58,512 bases of DNA from Burkholderiaceae bacterium (GCA_030158675.1 JAOASL010000016.1:1-58512); one strand, 5' to 3'. Numbered from the stretch's first letter, positions 43,516-53,311 are shown. The notes: a model not told the origin generated them from the letters alone. Translations and numbers: made by a program.

Positions 43516-45306
43516 ATGCCCGGCTATACCCCACCTCTGCGCGATATGCGCTTTGTATTGCATGAACTGCTGCAAGTCAGCGAAGAGCTCGCCCGTCTGC
43601 CGCCGCATGCGGGACTGGATGCCGACACGATCAACCAGGTGCTCGACGAGGGGGGCAAGTTTGCGTCCGGCGTGCTGTTCCCGCTGAACCAGTCGGGCGA
43701 CCGCGACGGATGCCAGTTTGATCCGACCACCCGCAGCGTGACCGCGCCGCACGGATTTTGCGACGCCTACCGCCAGTTCGTCGATGCCGGCTGGCCATCG
43801 CTGGCCTGTGATCCGGAATTCGGCGGGCAGGGACTGCCGGTTGTGCTGAACAACGCGCTGTACGAAATGCTGAACGCCGCGAACCAGGCCTGGACCATGT
43901 ATCCCGGGCTCTCGCACGGTGCGTACGAATGCCTGCGCGCGCACGGCACGCCTGCGCAGAAAACGCTGTATCTGCCGAAGCTGGTGTCGGGCGAATGGAC
44001 CGGCACGATGTGCCTGACCGAGCCGCACTGCGGCACCGACCTCGGCCTGCTGAAGACCCGCGCGCTGCCGCAGCCTGACGGCAGCTACCGCCTTTCCGGC
44101 GGCAAGATTTTCATCTCGGCCGGCGAGCATGACCTGTCGGCCAACATCGTGCATCTCGTGCTGGCGCGCTTGCCCGATGCGCCGGCGGGCACGCGCGGCA
44201 TCTCGCTGTTCGTCGTGCCGAAGTTCCTGCCCGGCCCTGACGGCGAACCCGGCGCGCGCAATGCGATCCATTGCGGTGCGCTTGAGGACAAGATGGGCAT
44301 CCACGGCAACGCAACCTGCCAGATGCATCTCGATGACGCGAGCGGCTGGCTGGTCGGCGAGCCGGATCGCGGTCTGAACGCAATGTTCGTGATGATGAAT
44401 GCGGCACGCCTTGGCGTCGGCATGCAGTCGCTCGGCCTGACCGAAGTCGCTTACCAGAATGCGGCAGCCTACGCACGTGAGCGTCTGCAGGGGCGCAGCC
44501 TGACCGGACCCAAGGCGGCCGACCGGCCGGCCGACCCCATCCTGGTGCATCCCGATGTGCGCCGCATGCTGCTGACCGCGCGCGCCTATGCGGAGGGCGG
44601 GCGGGCGTTCAGTTCTTATGTGGCGCTGATGCTCGACCGCGAGCAGCATCATCCGGATTTGGCAGTGCGACAGGAAGCGGCCGATGAGGTGGCGCTGCTG
44701 ACGCCCATCGCCAAGGCTTTCCTGACCGACAATGCATGGATCGCCTGCTCGGAAGCGCTGCAAGTCTTCGGTGGCCACGGCTATATCGCCGAGTGGGGCA
44801 TGGAGCAGTATCTGCGCGACGCGCGCATCAACATGATCTACGAAGGCACGAACACGATCCAGTCACTCGACCTGCTGGCGCGCAAGGTGTTGGCCGACAA
44901 TGGCGCGAAGCTACGCAAGTTTGGCGGGAAGATCCGCGCCTTCATCGAAGAGCACAGTGCCGACCCACGGCTGTCCGGTTTTGTCACGCCGCTTGCCGAG
45001 CTGGGCGACAAGCTCGGCAAGTTGTCGCTCGAGATCGGCATGAAGGCGATGCAGGATCGCGACGAAGTGGGCGCGGCTGCCGTGCCTTACCTGAGAGTTG
45101 CCGGGCACTGGGTGTTCGCATATTTCTTTGCGCGCATGGCGCAGATCGCGATCGAGCGCGAGTCCGGTGGTGATGATTTTTACAAGGCCAAGCTGGCGGT
45201 CGCGCAGTTTTATTTCGAGCGCTTGTTGCCGGAGACGGCGATGCTGATCCGGCAGGCCCGGTCGGGTGCGGGCAATCTGATGGCGATGGACGCGGCGCTG
45301 TTCTGA
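43516..45306 (+). CDS. Acyl-CoA dehydrogenase (large, C-terminally extended type)
   Basis: A 596-residue FAD enzyme of the FadE/AidB-like long acyl-CoA dehydrogenase group. The N-terminal helix bundle and TMCLTEPHCGTDLGLLKTRA (FAD-binding beta domain) are followed by QVFGGHGYIAEWGMEQYLRD and the catalytic Glu in INMIYEGTNTIQSLDLLAR. The last ~130 residues form the extra C-terminal domain of this group (KAKLAVAQFYFERLLPETAM). AAGGAG precedes the ATG at 43516. It is upstream of an enoyl-CoA hydratase, making two consecutive beta-oxidation steps. Chain-length preference is not visible. Confidence 0.95.
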   Translation: MPGYTPPLRDMRFVLHELLQVSEELARLPPHAGLDADTINQVLDEGGKFASGVLFPLNQSGDRDGCQFDPTTRSVTAPHGFCDAYRQFVDAGWPSLACDPEFGGQGLPVVLNNALYEMLNAANQAWTMYPGLSHGAYECLRAHGTPAQKTLYLPKLVSGEWTGTMCLTEPHCGTDLGLLKTRALPQPDGSYRLSGGKIFISAGEHDLSANIVHLVLARLPDAPAGTRGISLFVVPKFLPGPDGEPGARNAIHCGALEDKMGIHGNATCQMHLDDASGWLVGEPDRGLNAMFVMMNAARLGVGMQSLGLTEVAYQNAAAYARERLQGRSLTGPKAADRPADPILVHPDVRRMLLTARAYAEGGRAFSSYVALMLDREQHHPDLAVRQEAADEVALLTPIAKAFLTDNAWIACSEALQVFGGHGYIAEWGMEQYLRDARINMIYEGTNTIQSLDLLARKVLADNGAKLRKFGGKIRAFIEEHSADPRLSGFVTPLAELGDKLGKLSLEIGMKAMQDRDEVGAAAVPYLRVAGHWVFAYFFARMAQIAIERESGGDDFYKAKLAVAQFYFERLLPETAMLIRQARSGAGNLMAMDAALF

Positions 45307-45339
45307 CATGCGGTGCCGGTAATTTTGAGGGAGAGCAGA

Positions 45340-46095
45340 ATGGCAGTGCGGTTTGAGGTCAACGAACGGGTAGCGACAATCGCGTTCAGTCGCCCGGAGA
45401 AAAAAAATGCGATCACGTCGACGATGTACCAGTCGCTTGCCGGTGGGCTGACGGAGGCCTGCGCCAATCCGGCGGTACGAGTCATCGTGATCACCGGCGA
45501 CGGCGGCGCCTTCACCGCCGGCAATGACCTGGCGGATTTCCTGCAGCGCCCGCCGCAGGGCGAGGGCAGTCCGGTCGCCCAGTTCATGACGGCGTTGCGC
45601 ACCGTGAGCAAGCCGGTGATCGCCGCCGTGCCGGGCCTGGCCATCGGCATCGGCACCACGCTGCTGATGCATTGCGATCTGGTCTATGCAGCGCAGGAAG
45701 CGAAGTTCGCGATGCCGTTTGCGCAGCTCGGACTATGTCCAGAGTTTGCGTCCAGTGTGCTGCTGCCGCGCATCGCGGGCTACCAGCGCGCAGCGGAAAA
45801 GCTGTTGCTCGGCGAAGCCTTCGATGCGAACGAAGCCGAGCGCATGGGTCTGGTCAATCGCGTGCTGGCCGCTGCTGAGCTGATGCCCTTCGTTGGCCAG
45901 CAGGCCGCCAAACTGGCCGCATTGCCGGTCGAATCATTGCGCATCACCAGGCAGCTGATGCGTGCTGACCTGCAGACGCCGGTGGCGGCCGCCATGCTGA
46001 CCGAACTGCAGCACTTCACCCGCCTGCTTGACGGGCCGGCCGCAAAGGAAGCCTTCTCGGCTTTTCTTGAGAAACGCAAGCCGGTTTTCGACTGA
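45340..46095 (+). CDS. Enoyl-CoA hydratase/isomerase family protein
   Basis: A 251-residue crotonase-fold protein. RPEKKNAITSTMYQSLAGGL, the oxyanion-hole stretch GGAFTAGNDLADF, and PGLAIGIGTTLLMHCDLVYA are present, with the catalytic-type Glu in GLCPEFASSVLLPRI. GGGAGAG lies just before the ATG at 45340. It lies 33 nt after the acyl-CoA dehydrogenase, likely in the same operon under the TetR regulator. Hydratase versus isomerase activity cannot be decided. Confidence 0.94.
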   Translation: MAVRFEVNERVATIAFSRPEKKNAITSTMYQSLAGGLTEACANPAVRVIVITGDGGAFTAGNDLADFLQRPPQGEGSPVAQFMTALRTVSKPVIAAVPGLAIGIGTTLLMHCDLVYAAQEAKFAMPFAQLGLCPEFASSVLLPRIAGYQRAAEKLLLGEAFDANEAERMGLVNRVLAAAELMPFVGQQAAKLAALPVESLRITRQLMRADLQTPVAAAMLTELQHFTRLLDGPAAKEAFSAFLEKRKPVFD

Positions 46096-46169
46096 ACGTG
46101 GCTCCTGGCGGGGAGCCGCATGCGCGCCGCCGTCGCGGTATTCTCTGGGTGGGCCCTGCGCACAGCAGG

Positions 46170-46175
46170 TACAAT
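46170..46175 (+). promoter_or_regulatory. -10 box of rnpB
   Basis: TACAAT lies 7 nt before the predicted 5' end of the RNase P RNA. The -35 region is not clear. Confidence 0.45.
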
Positions 46176-46181
46176 GCGCGC

Positions 46182-46493
46182 GTGAAGCAGGCCAGACAGT
46201 CGCTGGCAATCGCAAGATTGCGGGAGGAAGGTCCGGACTCCACAGAGCAGGGTGACGGCTAACGGCCGTCCGCCGTGAGGCGCGGAATAGGGCCACAGAG
46301 ACGAGCGTATTTAGTTACGGTGAAACGCGGTAACCTCCACCCGGAGCAATTCCAAATAGGCACGCGATGATGCTGCTCGCGGAGCGTGCGGGTAGGAAGC
46401 TTGAGCGCCGGAGTAATTCGGCGCCTAGAGGAATGACTGTCACGCCATCCGCAAGGACGGCGCCACAGAATCCGGCCTATCGGCCTGCTTCAC
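46182..46493 (+). ncRNA. rnpB: RNase P RNA (bacterial class A)
   Basis: About 312 nt. The 5' end (GTGAAGCAGGCC) and 3' end (GGCCTGCTTCAC) form the P1 stem. The core contains GGAGGAAGGTCCGGACTCCA (P4 region), GGGTGACGG, GCGGTAACCTCCACCCGG and ACAGAA near the 3' end, all conserved in class A RNase P RNA. A T5 run follows P1 directly (46494-46498), serving as terminator. It processes tRNA 5' ends. Small open frames inside it (for example from 46367) are not real. Confidence 0.96.
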
Positions 46494-46758
46494 TTTTTAC
46501 TCTTCGTCCGCCCGGTCGGGTTGGACTTTGTGCTTCGCCCGCACCGTACCGCTGGCCGGCAGGCTGGCGGCGTTTTGCGATCAGCCAATGGGCCAGCCGC
46601 GCTGCGCGCTCTGTCGCGCTCAGGCCGACCTCCGCACGCAGTGCCTCCAAACGCCGGGTTCGCGCAGGTTGTCGCAGCCTTTCCAGTCCCGGACTTGTCA
46701 TGCACATACATGTGCAAAACTCATCCTCCACTTTCAATACGATCTCTAAGTCCTTCAT
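46477..46758 (-). CDS. Small open frame of uncertain reality
   Basis: A 93-residue frame antisense to the rnpB 3' end. It has a Cys-rich start (EFCTCMCM) and an Arg-rich helical middle (RRLEALRAEVGLSATERAAR). I recognise no domain, see no ribosome-binding site, and other frames in the same stretch are equally open. It is listed only because the stretch from rnpB to the mraZ promoter otherwise holds nothing. Confidence 0.2.
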   Translation of the reverse strand: MKDLEIVLKVEDEFCTCMCMTSPGLERLRQPARTRRLEALRAEVGLSATERAARLAHWLIAKRRQPAGQRYGAGEAQSPTRPGGRRVKSEAGR

Positions 46759-46853
46759 TTGTCAGGCTTATTGAGTCAACAAGCTGCATCAGGTAAGTCT
46801 GCTAAGTCCTTGACTTCATTGGAAAAAATCGGTGTTTCGCAGTACCAATTTCC
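46494..46853. other. Spacer between rnpB and the mraZ promoter
   Basis: About 360 bp. The first part is the rnpB T-run. The second half is noticeably AT-richer and holds two copies of ctaagtcctt (46746-46755 and 46803-46812). TTGACT at 46810-46815 could be a second -35 box, but no -10 matches it at normal spacing. No convincing gene is present. Confidence 0.5.
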
Positions 46854-46880
46854 TTGACCGGACATTCTCCATCCTCTAAA
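46854..46880 (+). promoter_or_regulatory. Candidate promoter of the division/cell-wall cluster
   Basis: TTGACC (46854-46859) and TCTAAA (46875-46880), spacer 15 nt, lie immediately before the MraZ boxes and about 110 bp before the mraZ start. The spacing is short, so confidence is moderate. Confidence 0.5.
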
Positions 46881-46916
46881 GTGGGCGGCAGTGTGAAAAA
46901 GTGTCTTTTTGTGGGG
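46881..46916 (+). promoter_or_regulatory. MraZ operator: four boxes at 10-nt period
   Basis: GTGGG, GTGTG, GTGTC and GTGGG begin at 46881, 46891, 46901 and 46911, exactly 10 nt apart with 5-nt spacers. Known MraZ operators are direct TGGGN repeats separated by 5 nt. The outer boxes fit the consensus; the two inner boxes deviate (TGTGA, TGTCT). The array lies directly downstream of the candidate promoter, so MraZ should autorepress the cluster here. Confidence 0.75.
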
Positions 46917-46990
46917 CGAAATTCCTTGGGTCATTCGCCTGATCGAACGCACTTTCATTAACCGAACTTCAACCTTGAGGGCTTGTCCGC

Positions 46991-47419
46991 GTGTATCAGG
47001 GAGCGTCAGCGCTGAGCATGGATGCGAAGGGACGGATGTCGATTCCGGCCCGGCATCGGGATGCGCTTGCTGTGCAGTGCGAAGGTCGCGTCACGCTGAC
47101 CAGGCATCCGCACGGCTGCCTGCTGCTGTTCCCTCGTCCGGTGTGGGAGCAGCATCGTGAACAGATCGCGAACTGGCCGATGTCGGCGCGCGCATGGCAG
47201 CGCATCTTCCTCGGCAACGCCAGTGATGTCGAGATGGATGGCGCCGGCCGCATCCTGATCTCGCCCGAGTTGCGCACTGCCGTTGGTCTGACGCGCGAGG
47301 TCATGCTGCTCGGCATGGGCAGCCACTTCGAAATCTGGGATGCGGCGAAGCTCGAAGAGAGCGAGGCGCAGGCGATCGCCGGCGGCATGCCGGATGTGTT
47401 GAGCGATTTTTCCTTCTGA
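46991..47419 (+). CDS. mraZ: Transcriptional regulator MraZ
   Basis: A 142-residue ring-forming DNA-binding protein of the AbrB-like fold and first gene of the division cluster. Two repeats each begin with the DxxGR signature: [19 protein letters not shown] near the N-terminus and [20 protein letters not shown] in the second half. The start is a GTG at 46991. Its predicted binding boxes lie 75-110 bp upstream. It is 9 nt ahead of rsmH. Confidence 0.97.
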   Translation: MYQGASALSMDAKGRMSIPARHRDALAVQCEGRVTLTRHPHGCLLLFPRPVWEQHREQIANWPMSARAWQRIFLGNASDVEMDGAGRILISPELRTAVGLTREVMLLGMGSHFEIWDAAKLEESEAQAIAGGMPDVLSDFSF

Positions 47420-47428
47420 CGGCGGCCC

Positions 47429-48397
47429 ATGACAGAGCTAACGGTGCCCGCTGACTCGCACCGCACGGTGCTGCTGGACGAGGCGGTTGACGCGCTCGCG
47501 GTTCATGACGCGCGCCGCGACGGCATCTTTGTCGACGGCACCTTCGGCCGCGGCGGGCATAGCCGCCTGATTTTGTCGCAGCTGTCGGCGCACGGCCGGC
47601 TGATCGCTTTCGACAAAGACACCCAAGCAGTCGCGGTTGCGCAGCGACTGGCTCGTGACGACACCCGTTTTGCGATCGAACACGATAGCTTCGCGACGCT
47701 GGACGCCACGCTGTCGACGCGCGGGATTGCGCAGGTCGATGGCGTGCTGCTCGATCTTGGCATTTCGTCGCCGCAGGTCGATCAGGCAGTGCGCGGCTTT
47801 TCATTTCGTGCCGACGGTCCGCTGGACATGCGCATGGACACCACGCGCGGTATGCCCGCGTCCGAGTGGCTGGCCACAGAAACGCAGGACAACCTTGAGA
47901 AAGTGATTCGCGAGTATGGGGAAGAACGGTTTGCTTTTCAGATTGCAAAGGCGATTGTTGCTCGCCGGGCCGTCGAGCCCCTTAGCAGCACCGGACAGCT
48001 CGCCGCGCTCGTGGCTGGTGCCGTCAAGACCCGTGAAAAAGGCAAAGACCCGGCCACCCGGACTTTTCAGGCTGTACGGATTTTCATCAATCAGGAACTG
48101 GAAGACCTTGAGGCAGGCCTGACGCAGGCGTTCAACCGCCTCTCGCCTTTCGGAAGATTGGTGGTGATCAGCTTTCACTCGCTGGAAGACCGCATCGTGA
48201 AGCGTTTCATGGCCTCGAAGGCCAACGTGCCGCAGCCCGACCGGCGCCTGCCGATCCGCGCATCCGAATTGCCTCAGCCTGAAGCGCGGCTGCTCGGCAA
48301 GATGAAGCCCGGCGCGGCCGAAGTGGCGGCCAATCCGCGTTCCCGTTCCGCCGTGATGCGCTGTGCAATGCGCTTGCCGCAGGGAGCGGGCGCATGA
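47429..48397 (+). CDS. rsmH: 16S rRNA (cytosine(1402)-N(4))-methyltransferase
   Basis: A 322-residue SAM methyltransferase modifying the ribosomal P site. [16 protein letters not shown] is motif [21 protein letters not shown] follows, then the DMRMD segment, and [17 protein letters not shown] is near the C-terminus. All are RsmH hallmarks. It lies between mraZ and ftsL; its stop overlaps the ftsL start by 4 nt. Confidence 0.98.
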   Translation: MTELTVPADSHRTVLLDEAVDALAVHDARRDGIFVDGTFGRGGHSRLILSQLSAHGRLIAFDKDTQAVAVAQRLARDDTRFAIEHDSFATLDATLSTRGIAQVDGVLLDLGISSPQVDQAVRGFSFRADGPLDMRMDTTRGMPASEWLATETQDNLEKVIREYGEERFAFQIAKAIVARRAVEPLSSTGQLAALVAGAVKTREKGKDPATRTFQAVRIFINQELEDLEAGLTQAFNRLSPFGRLVVISFHSLEDRIVKRFMASKANVPQPDRRLPIRASELPQPEARLLGKMKPGAAEVAANPRSRSAVMRCAMRLPQGAGA

Positions 48398-48666
48398 GCA
48401 ACCGTGCGCTGATCTTCGTCGGCGGCCCGCTGGTCGTGTGCTCGCTGCTTCTGGTGAATTCCCAGTATCAGGCGCGTCGCCTGTTTATCGAGATCGAGCG
48501 CGCGCAGGTGCGTAAGGAAAAGCTCGAGGCCGAATGGGATCAGCTGCAGTATGAACAGTCGGCACTGGCCGACCATTCGCGCATCGATCGTATCGCCCGC
48601 ACCCACCTCGCGATGAGTGCCCCGGGCCCCGCCCGCACGCAGTACCTGACCGCCGGAGGCCGATGA
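48394..48666 (+). CDS. ftsL: Cell division protein FtsL
   Basis: A 90-residue bitopic protein. One membrane helix ([17 protein letters not shown]) is followed by a periplasmic coiled coil ([20 protein letters not shown]) and the FtsL-type ending [20 protein letters not shown]. It forms the FtsQLB complex with FtsB and FtsQ. It overlaps rsmH and ftsI by 4 nt each. Confidence 0.94.
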   Translation: MSNRALIFVGGPLVVCSLLLVNSQYQARRLFIEIERAQVRKEKLEAEWDQLQYEQSALADHSRIDRIARTHLAMSAPGPARTQYLTAGGR

Positions 48667-50420
48667 TGCGCGCACCCAGCCGCAAGGCCGCTGCGCGCGG
48701 GGTCAGTTTTTCGGCCAGCCCGGTGTTGGCGGTGAAGTTGCCGCCGTGGCGCTCGCGCATCGCGCTGTTCCTGATCTTTGCGTTGTTCCTGCTGGTGGCG
48801 GTGCGTGCATTCTGGCTGCAGGCGCTATCGACCGAGTTTCTGCAGGAGAAAGGGCGCTCGCGTTATCTGCACACCATCGATCTGCCGGCGGTGCGCGGCA
48901 AGATCATCGACCGTCAAGGCGAAGTGCTGGCCTCGTCGCTGCAGGTGAAAACCATCGGCGTGATTCCAAAGGCCTTCAGCGCGACCGACGATCAGGTGCG
49001 CGATCTCGCCAAGCTGCTCGAGATGCCCGTGCCGGAACTGAAGAAAAAGCTGGTATCCGACCGCAGCTTTGTTTTCCTGAAGCGGCAGGTCGATGTCGGC
49101 GTGGCCGAGCGCATTGCAAAGATGGGCTTGCCCGGCATTGATACGCGCCAGGAATACAAGCGGTTCTATCCGGCCGGTCAGGTGGCGGCGCACATCCTTG
49201 GCTTCACGAATGTCGAAGATAGCGGGCAGGAAGGCATGGAGCTGGCGCAGCAGGCAACGCTGGGCGGCGCTGCGGGCAGTCGGCGCGTCATTCGCGACCG
49301 GCTTGGCCGCATCATTGAAGATATCGGCTATGTGCGCGAGCCGCAGGACGGCCGCGACCTGACGTTGTCGATCGATAGCAAGATCCAGTACACGGCGTTC
49401 GCCGAACTGCAGCGCGCGATTGACCAGCATCATGCGAAGGCCGGTGCCGTGGTGGTGCTCGACGTGAAGACCGGCGAAGTACTGGCGCTGGCCAATCTGC
49501 CGACCTACAACCCGAACACGCGCCACGGACTGACTGGCGAGCAATTGCGCAACCGCGTAATAACGGACATCTATGAGCCTGGTTCTACACTGAAGCCGTT
49601 CACGGTTGCGCTGGCGCTGGAAAAAGGTGTGGCGACGCCGCACACGATGTTCGATACGCCGCAGCGGCTGACGATCGGCGCGGCCTCGATCGGCGACGCC
49701 CATGCGCATTCGACCAGCATGTCCGTCAGCGAAATTATTCAGAAGTCCTCCAACGTCGGTACGGTACGCATAGCAATGAAATTCGAGCCGCGCGAGATGT
49801 GGGACATGTTCACCTCGGTCGGCTTCGGTCAGGCGCCGCGGCTCGGATTTCCGGGAGCCGCCGCCGGCCGCCTGCGGTCGTATAAACACTGGCGTCCGAT
49901 CGAGCAGGCGACCATGAGTTATGGTCACGGGGTGTCGGTGTCGCTTGTCCAGGTTGCCCGCGCCTACATGATCTTCGCCCGCAATGGCGAGATGGTGCCG
50001 CTGTCGCTGCAGAAGCTGTCTCAGCCGCCGCAGCCGCAGCGCGTGATCTCGGAAAAGACGGCGCAGCAGATGCGCGACATGATGGAAAAAGTAGTCGGTC
50101 CCGATGGCACCGCACCGCTGGCCCAGGTCAGCGGCTACCGTGTGGCCGGCAAGACCGGCACTGCGCACAAGCTGGAAAACGGCCGCTATGTGAGCAAGTA
50201 TGTCGCGTCCTTCGTCGGCTTCGCGCCGGTCTCCGATCCGCGCATCATCATCGCTGTCATGATCGACGAGCCGACCAATGGCAAGCACTTCGGCGGTCAG
50301 GTTGCCGCGCCCGTATTTGCCAATATCGCCGCCGGCGCGCTGCGCGCCATGAACGTGCCGCCGGATACGAGCGTGGCGAACGTGATCATGCCGGACCAGA
50401 CGGTCGCGGAGAGCATGTGA
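48663..50420 (+). CDS. ftsI: Septal peptidoglycan transpeptidase (PBP3)
   Basis: A 585-residue class B penicillin-binding protein. An N-terminal membrane anchor (about 27-46) is followed by the dimerisation/pedestal domain. The transpeptidase domain has the catalytic Ser308 in GSTLKPF, SSN at about 362-364 and KTGT at about 497. It cross-links septal peptidoglycan with FtsW as its glycosyltransferase partner. Two adjacent ATG codons (48663 and 48666) are possible starts; the first overlaps ftsL by 4 nt. Confidence 0.98.
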   Translation: MMRAPSRKAAARGVSFSASPVLAVKLPPWRSRIALFLIFALFLLVAVRAFWLQALSTEFLQEKGRSRYLHTIDLPAVRGKIIDRQGEVLASSLQVKTIGVIPKAFSATDDQVRDLAKLLEMPVPELKKKLVSDRSFVFLKRQVDVGVAERIAKMGLPGIDTRQEYKRFYPAGQVAAHILGFTNVEDSGQEGMELAQQATLGGAAGSRRVIRDRLGRIIEDIGYVREPQDGRDLTLSIDSKIQYTAFAELQRAIDQHHAKAGAVVVLDVKTGEVLALANLPTYNPNTRHGLTGEQLRNRVITDIYEPGSTLKPFTVALALEKGVATPHTMFDTPQRLTIGAASIGDAHAHSTSMSVSEIIQKSSNVGTVRIAMKFEPREMWDMFTSVGFGQAPRLGFPGAAAGRLRSYKHWRPIEQATMSYGHGVSVSLVQVARAYMIFARNGEMVPLSLQKLSQPPQPQRVISEKTAQQMRDMMEKVVGPDGTAPLAQVSGYRVAGKTGTAHKLENGRYVSKYVASFVGFAPVSDPRIIIAVMIDEPTNGKHFGGQVAAPVFANIAAGALRAMNVPPDTSVANVIMPDQTVAESM

Positions 50421-51949
50421 TGACGGCGCTCTCTGCCATCGCCGACGTGATCGACTGGCTGCGCGCGGCCGTGCCGTCCGCGCAGCTGTCGCTTGATTCG
50501 CGCCGTATCCTTCAAGGTGATGTGTTCATCGCCTGCCCCGGCGAGTCTGGCGACGGGCGCGATTTCATCGCGCTGGCCATTGAGGCCGGTGCGCGTGCCG
50601 TGCTGTTCGATGATGCCGGCGGCTTTCAGTGGGCACCTGAGTGGGCCGTGCCGCATCGCGCGGTGCCCGGACTGGCGAAGCTCGCGGGCCGTATTGCCCA
50701 TGCGTGGTACGGTCGTCCGGACGACGGCCTGTTCAGCGTCGCCGTGACCGGCACCAATGGCAAGACGTCGTGCACGCAATGGCTGGGTCAGGCGCTGTCG
50801 CGCCGTGATTTGCCGACAGTGGTCGTTGGCACACTCGGCATCGGCATGTTCAGCCGCGGCAGCAGTGGACCTTTCTCGGCGACCGGCTTTACCACGCCGG
50901 ATGCGGTGCAGTTGCATCGCAAGCTCTCCGAGCAGCGCGCGAAAGGCATGCTCGCGCTGGCGATCGAGGCGTCGTCGATCGGGCTGGCCCAGGGCCGCAT
51001 GGATGAGCTGCACATCGACTGTGCGGTGCTAACCAATTTCACGCGCGACCACCTTGATTTCCACGGCACGATGGAAGCGTACGAGCTCGCCAAGGCGAAG
51101 CTGTTCGACTGGCCCGGCCTGAAGCAGGCCGTGATCAATCTCGACGATCCGGTTGGGCCGCGCATGATTGCGCGCATGCGCAGCACCAATCCGGCCGTGC
51201 AGCTTATTGGTTACAGCATCGACGGTGCATCGGATGGCAGTCTGCCTTTGCTGTCGGCGACCGACATCCGCATCGGCCAGAACGGCACCACTTTCCAGCT
51301 GGCGTCGCCTTACGGCAGCGGTAATGTGCGCACACAATTGATCGGTCGTTTCAACGTCAGCAATGCGCTCGCTATCGCCGGCGTATTGTTCGCGCGCGGC
51401 TATGGCTGGGACATCGTCGTCGGCCTGCTTGAATCGCTGGTGGCCGTGCCCGGCCGCATGCAACAACTGGGTGGCAGTGACGGCCCCCTGGTGGTGATTG
51501 ACTATGCGCACACGCCCGACGCGTTGCGCAAGGCGATCGATACGCTGCGTGCGGTCGCGCAGGCCCGTCAGGGCAAGCTCTGGTGCGTGTTCGGCTGCGG
51601 CGGCGACCGCGATTCCGGCAAGCGCCCAGAGATGGGACGCGAAGCCAGCGGCGCCGACCAGATCATCGTCACCAGTGATAATCCGCGCAGCGAAGCGCCG
51701 GAAATCATCATCGGGCAGATCGTCGCCGGTGTGTCCGAAGGTGAGCACACGAAATTGCAGGTGATCCAGGATCGCGCGACCGCCATCCTGTCGGCGATCC
51801 GCAATGCGGGCAAGACCGATGTGATCCTGGTGGCCGGCAAGGGTCACGAGGACTATCAGGAAATCAAGGGCCGGCGTCTGCCTTTCCGCGATGCCGACCA
51901 CGCGGCGCTGGCGCTGGCCACGCGCGCTACCCGTTTCGGAGGCCACTGA
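50420..51949 (+). CDS. murE: UDP-MurNAc-L-Ala-D-Glu--meso-diaminopimelate ligase
   Basis: A 509-residue Mur ligase adding the third stem-peptide residue. The ATP loop is VTGTNGKTSCTQWL and the carbamylated-lysine region lies around TNFTRDHLDFHGTMEAY. DNPRSEAPEIII carries the DNPR motif specific for meso-diaminopimelate rather than lysine. The ATG at 50420 overlaps the ftsI stop by 1 nt; a GTG at 50417 would give a 4-nt overlap and is equally acceptable. Confidence 0.97.
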   Translation: MTALSAIADVIDWLRAAVPSAQLSLDSRRILQGDVFIACPGESGDGRDFIALAIEAGARAVLFDDAGGFQWAPEWAVPHRAVPGLAKLAGRIAHAWYGRPDDGLFSVAVTGTNGKTSCTQWLGQALSRRDLPTVVVGTLGIGMFSRGSSGPFSATGFTTPDAVQLHRKLSEQRAKGMLALAIEASSIGLAQGRMDELHIDCAVLTNFTRDHLDFHGTMEAYELAKAKLFDWPGLKQAVINLDDPVGPRMIARMRSTNPAVQLIGYSIDGASDGSLPLLSATDIRIGQNGTTFQLASPYGSGNVRTQLIGRFNVSNALAIAGVLFARGYGWDIVVGLLESLVAVPGRMQQLGGSDGPLVVIDYAHTPDALRKAIDTLRAVAQARQGKLWCVFGCGGDRDSGKRPEMGREASGADQIIVTSDNPRSEAPEIIIGQIVAGVSEGEHTKLQVIQDRATAILSAIRNAGKTDVILVAGKGHEDYQEIKGRRLPFRDADHAALALATRATRFGGH

Positions 51950-53310
51950 TGCAGGCCGATCTCGCCGAATTCGTCTCTGCCATTCCCGGCGCCACGTTGT
52001 CGGCGCCTGCGCGCTTTCGTGGCGTATCGACCAATAGCCAGACGATGGAAGCCGGCAATCTGTTCGTCGCGCTGCGTGGCGAACGTTTCGATGCGCACGA
52101 TTTTCTGGCCGACGTCGTCGCGCGCGGTGCGGCCGCCGTGGTGGTCGACCGCGTGCCGGCAGCCTTTTCGCTGCCGGCGCTGGTCGTGCCCGACACGCGC
52201 CATGCGCTCGGGCAGATTGCGCAGGTGTGGCGCCGCCGCTTCGCCATCCCGCTGATCGGTGTCGCCGGCAGCAATGGCAAGACCACGGTCAAGGAAATGA
52301 TTGCGTCCATTCTGGTCACGGCCTTCGGTGAAGATCAGGTGCTCGCCACGCGCGGCAACCTGAACAACGAGATCGGCGTGCCGCTGACCTTGTTCCGGCT
52401 GCAGGCGAACCATCGCGCCGCCGTGATCGAGATGGGCATGAACCATCCGGGCGAGATCGCGCGGCTGGCCGAGATCGCTGCGCCGACCGTCGGCCTGGTC
52501 AACAACGCGCAGCGCGAGCATCAGGAATTCATGGCCAGCGTGGCCGCGGTTGCCGAGGAAAACGGCGCCGTGATCCGCGCGCTTGCCGGGGACGGCTGCG
52601 CAGTATTCCCGGCCGACGATGACTACGCGTCAATGTGGCATGGCGATGCCGGCGCGCGCCGCAAGATCACTTTCGGACTGCAGGGGGATGCGGGCATCAC
52701 TTGCCATTGGCAGCCGCTGGATTTCGGCAGCCAGCTGACGATCGATGCGCAGGGCATGCGCTTTGATGTGTCGCTGTCGGCGGCTGGTGTGCACAACGTG
52801 CGCAATGCGCTGGCGGCCTGCGCGGCGACGCTGGCGATCGGCATCGACGCACGCAGCATCGTGCGCGGACTCGAGCGATTTACGCCCGTCGCCGGACGCC
52901 TGCAGAAAAAGCGGGCAACCAGCGGCGCGACCGTGATCGACGATACCTATAACGCCAATCCCGACTCGGTGCGCGCCGCCATTGACGTGCTGGCGGCAGC
53001 GCCGTCGCCACGCCTGCTGGTCCTGGGCGACATGGGCGAAGTCGGCGACGAAGGCGTGGCCTTCCACGAAGAGATTGGCGCGTATGCGCGCGCACGACAG
53101 ATAGACCAGCTTTATTCACTGGGCAAGCTGGCCCGCCACGCGAGCCTCGCGTTCGGCAGCACCGCCCGGCATTTCGACGACATGGAACAACTGAATGACG
53201 AAGTCGCGCGCGCGCCGTCCGGCGCGAGCGTGCTCGTAAAGGGCTCGCGCTTCATGAAAATGGAACGCGTGGTACAGCGCCTGACCGGCGCGCAAGCAGG
53301 AGGTCACTGA
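51949..53310 (+). CDS. murF: UDP-MurNAc-tripeptide--D-Ala-D-Ala ligase
   Basis: A 453-residue Mur ligase completing the UDP-MurNAc-pentapeptide. [18 protein letters not shown] is the ATP loop, [16 protein letters not shown] the MurF-specific segment, and [20 protein letters not shown] plus [16 protein letters not shown] the C-terminal domain. It overlaps the murE stop by 1 nt (TGATG) and is 1 nt ahead of mraY. Confidence 0.98.
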   Translation: MQADLAEFVSAIPGATLSAPARFRGVSTNSQTMEAGNLFVALRGERFDAHDFLADVVARGAAAVVVDRVPAAFSLPALVVPDTRHALGQIAQVWRRRFAIPLIGVAGSNGKTTVKEMIASILVTAFGEDQVLATRGNLNNEIGVPLTLFRLQANHRAAVIEMGMNHPGEIARLAEIAAPTVGLVNNAQREHQEFMASVAAVAEENGAVIRALAGDGCAVFPADDDYASMWHGDAGARRKITFGLQGDAGITCHWQPLDFGSQLTIDAQGMRFDVSLSAAGVHNVRNALAACAATLAIGIDARSIVRGLERFTPVAGRLQKKRATSGATVIDDTYNANPDSVRAAIDVLAAAPSPRLLVLGDMGEVGDEGVAFHEEIGAYARARQIDQLYSLGKLARHASLAFGSTARHFDDMEQLNDEVARAPSGASVLVKGSRFMKMERVVQRLTGAQAGGH

Positions 53311-53311
53311 C

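Noticed and set aside
43462-44778. Open frame (438 codons) antisense to the acyl-CoA dehydrogenase
   Set aside because: Shadow frame; the sense strand shows the full dehydrogenase motif set.
46367-46774. Open frame crossing the 3' half of rnpB
   Set aside because: The stretch is explained by RNase P RNA; no ribosome-binding site or domain.
48825-50288. Open frame (487 codons) antisense to ftsI
   Set aside because: Same cause: codon-bias shadow without motifs, ribosome-binding site or sense neighbours.
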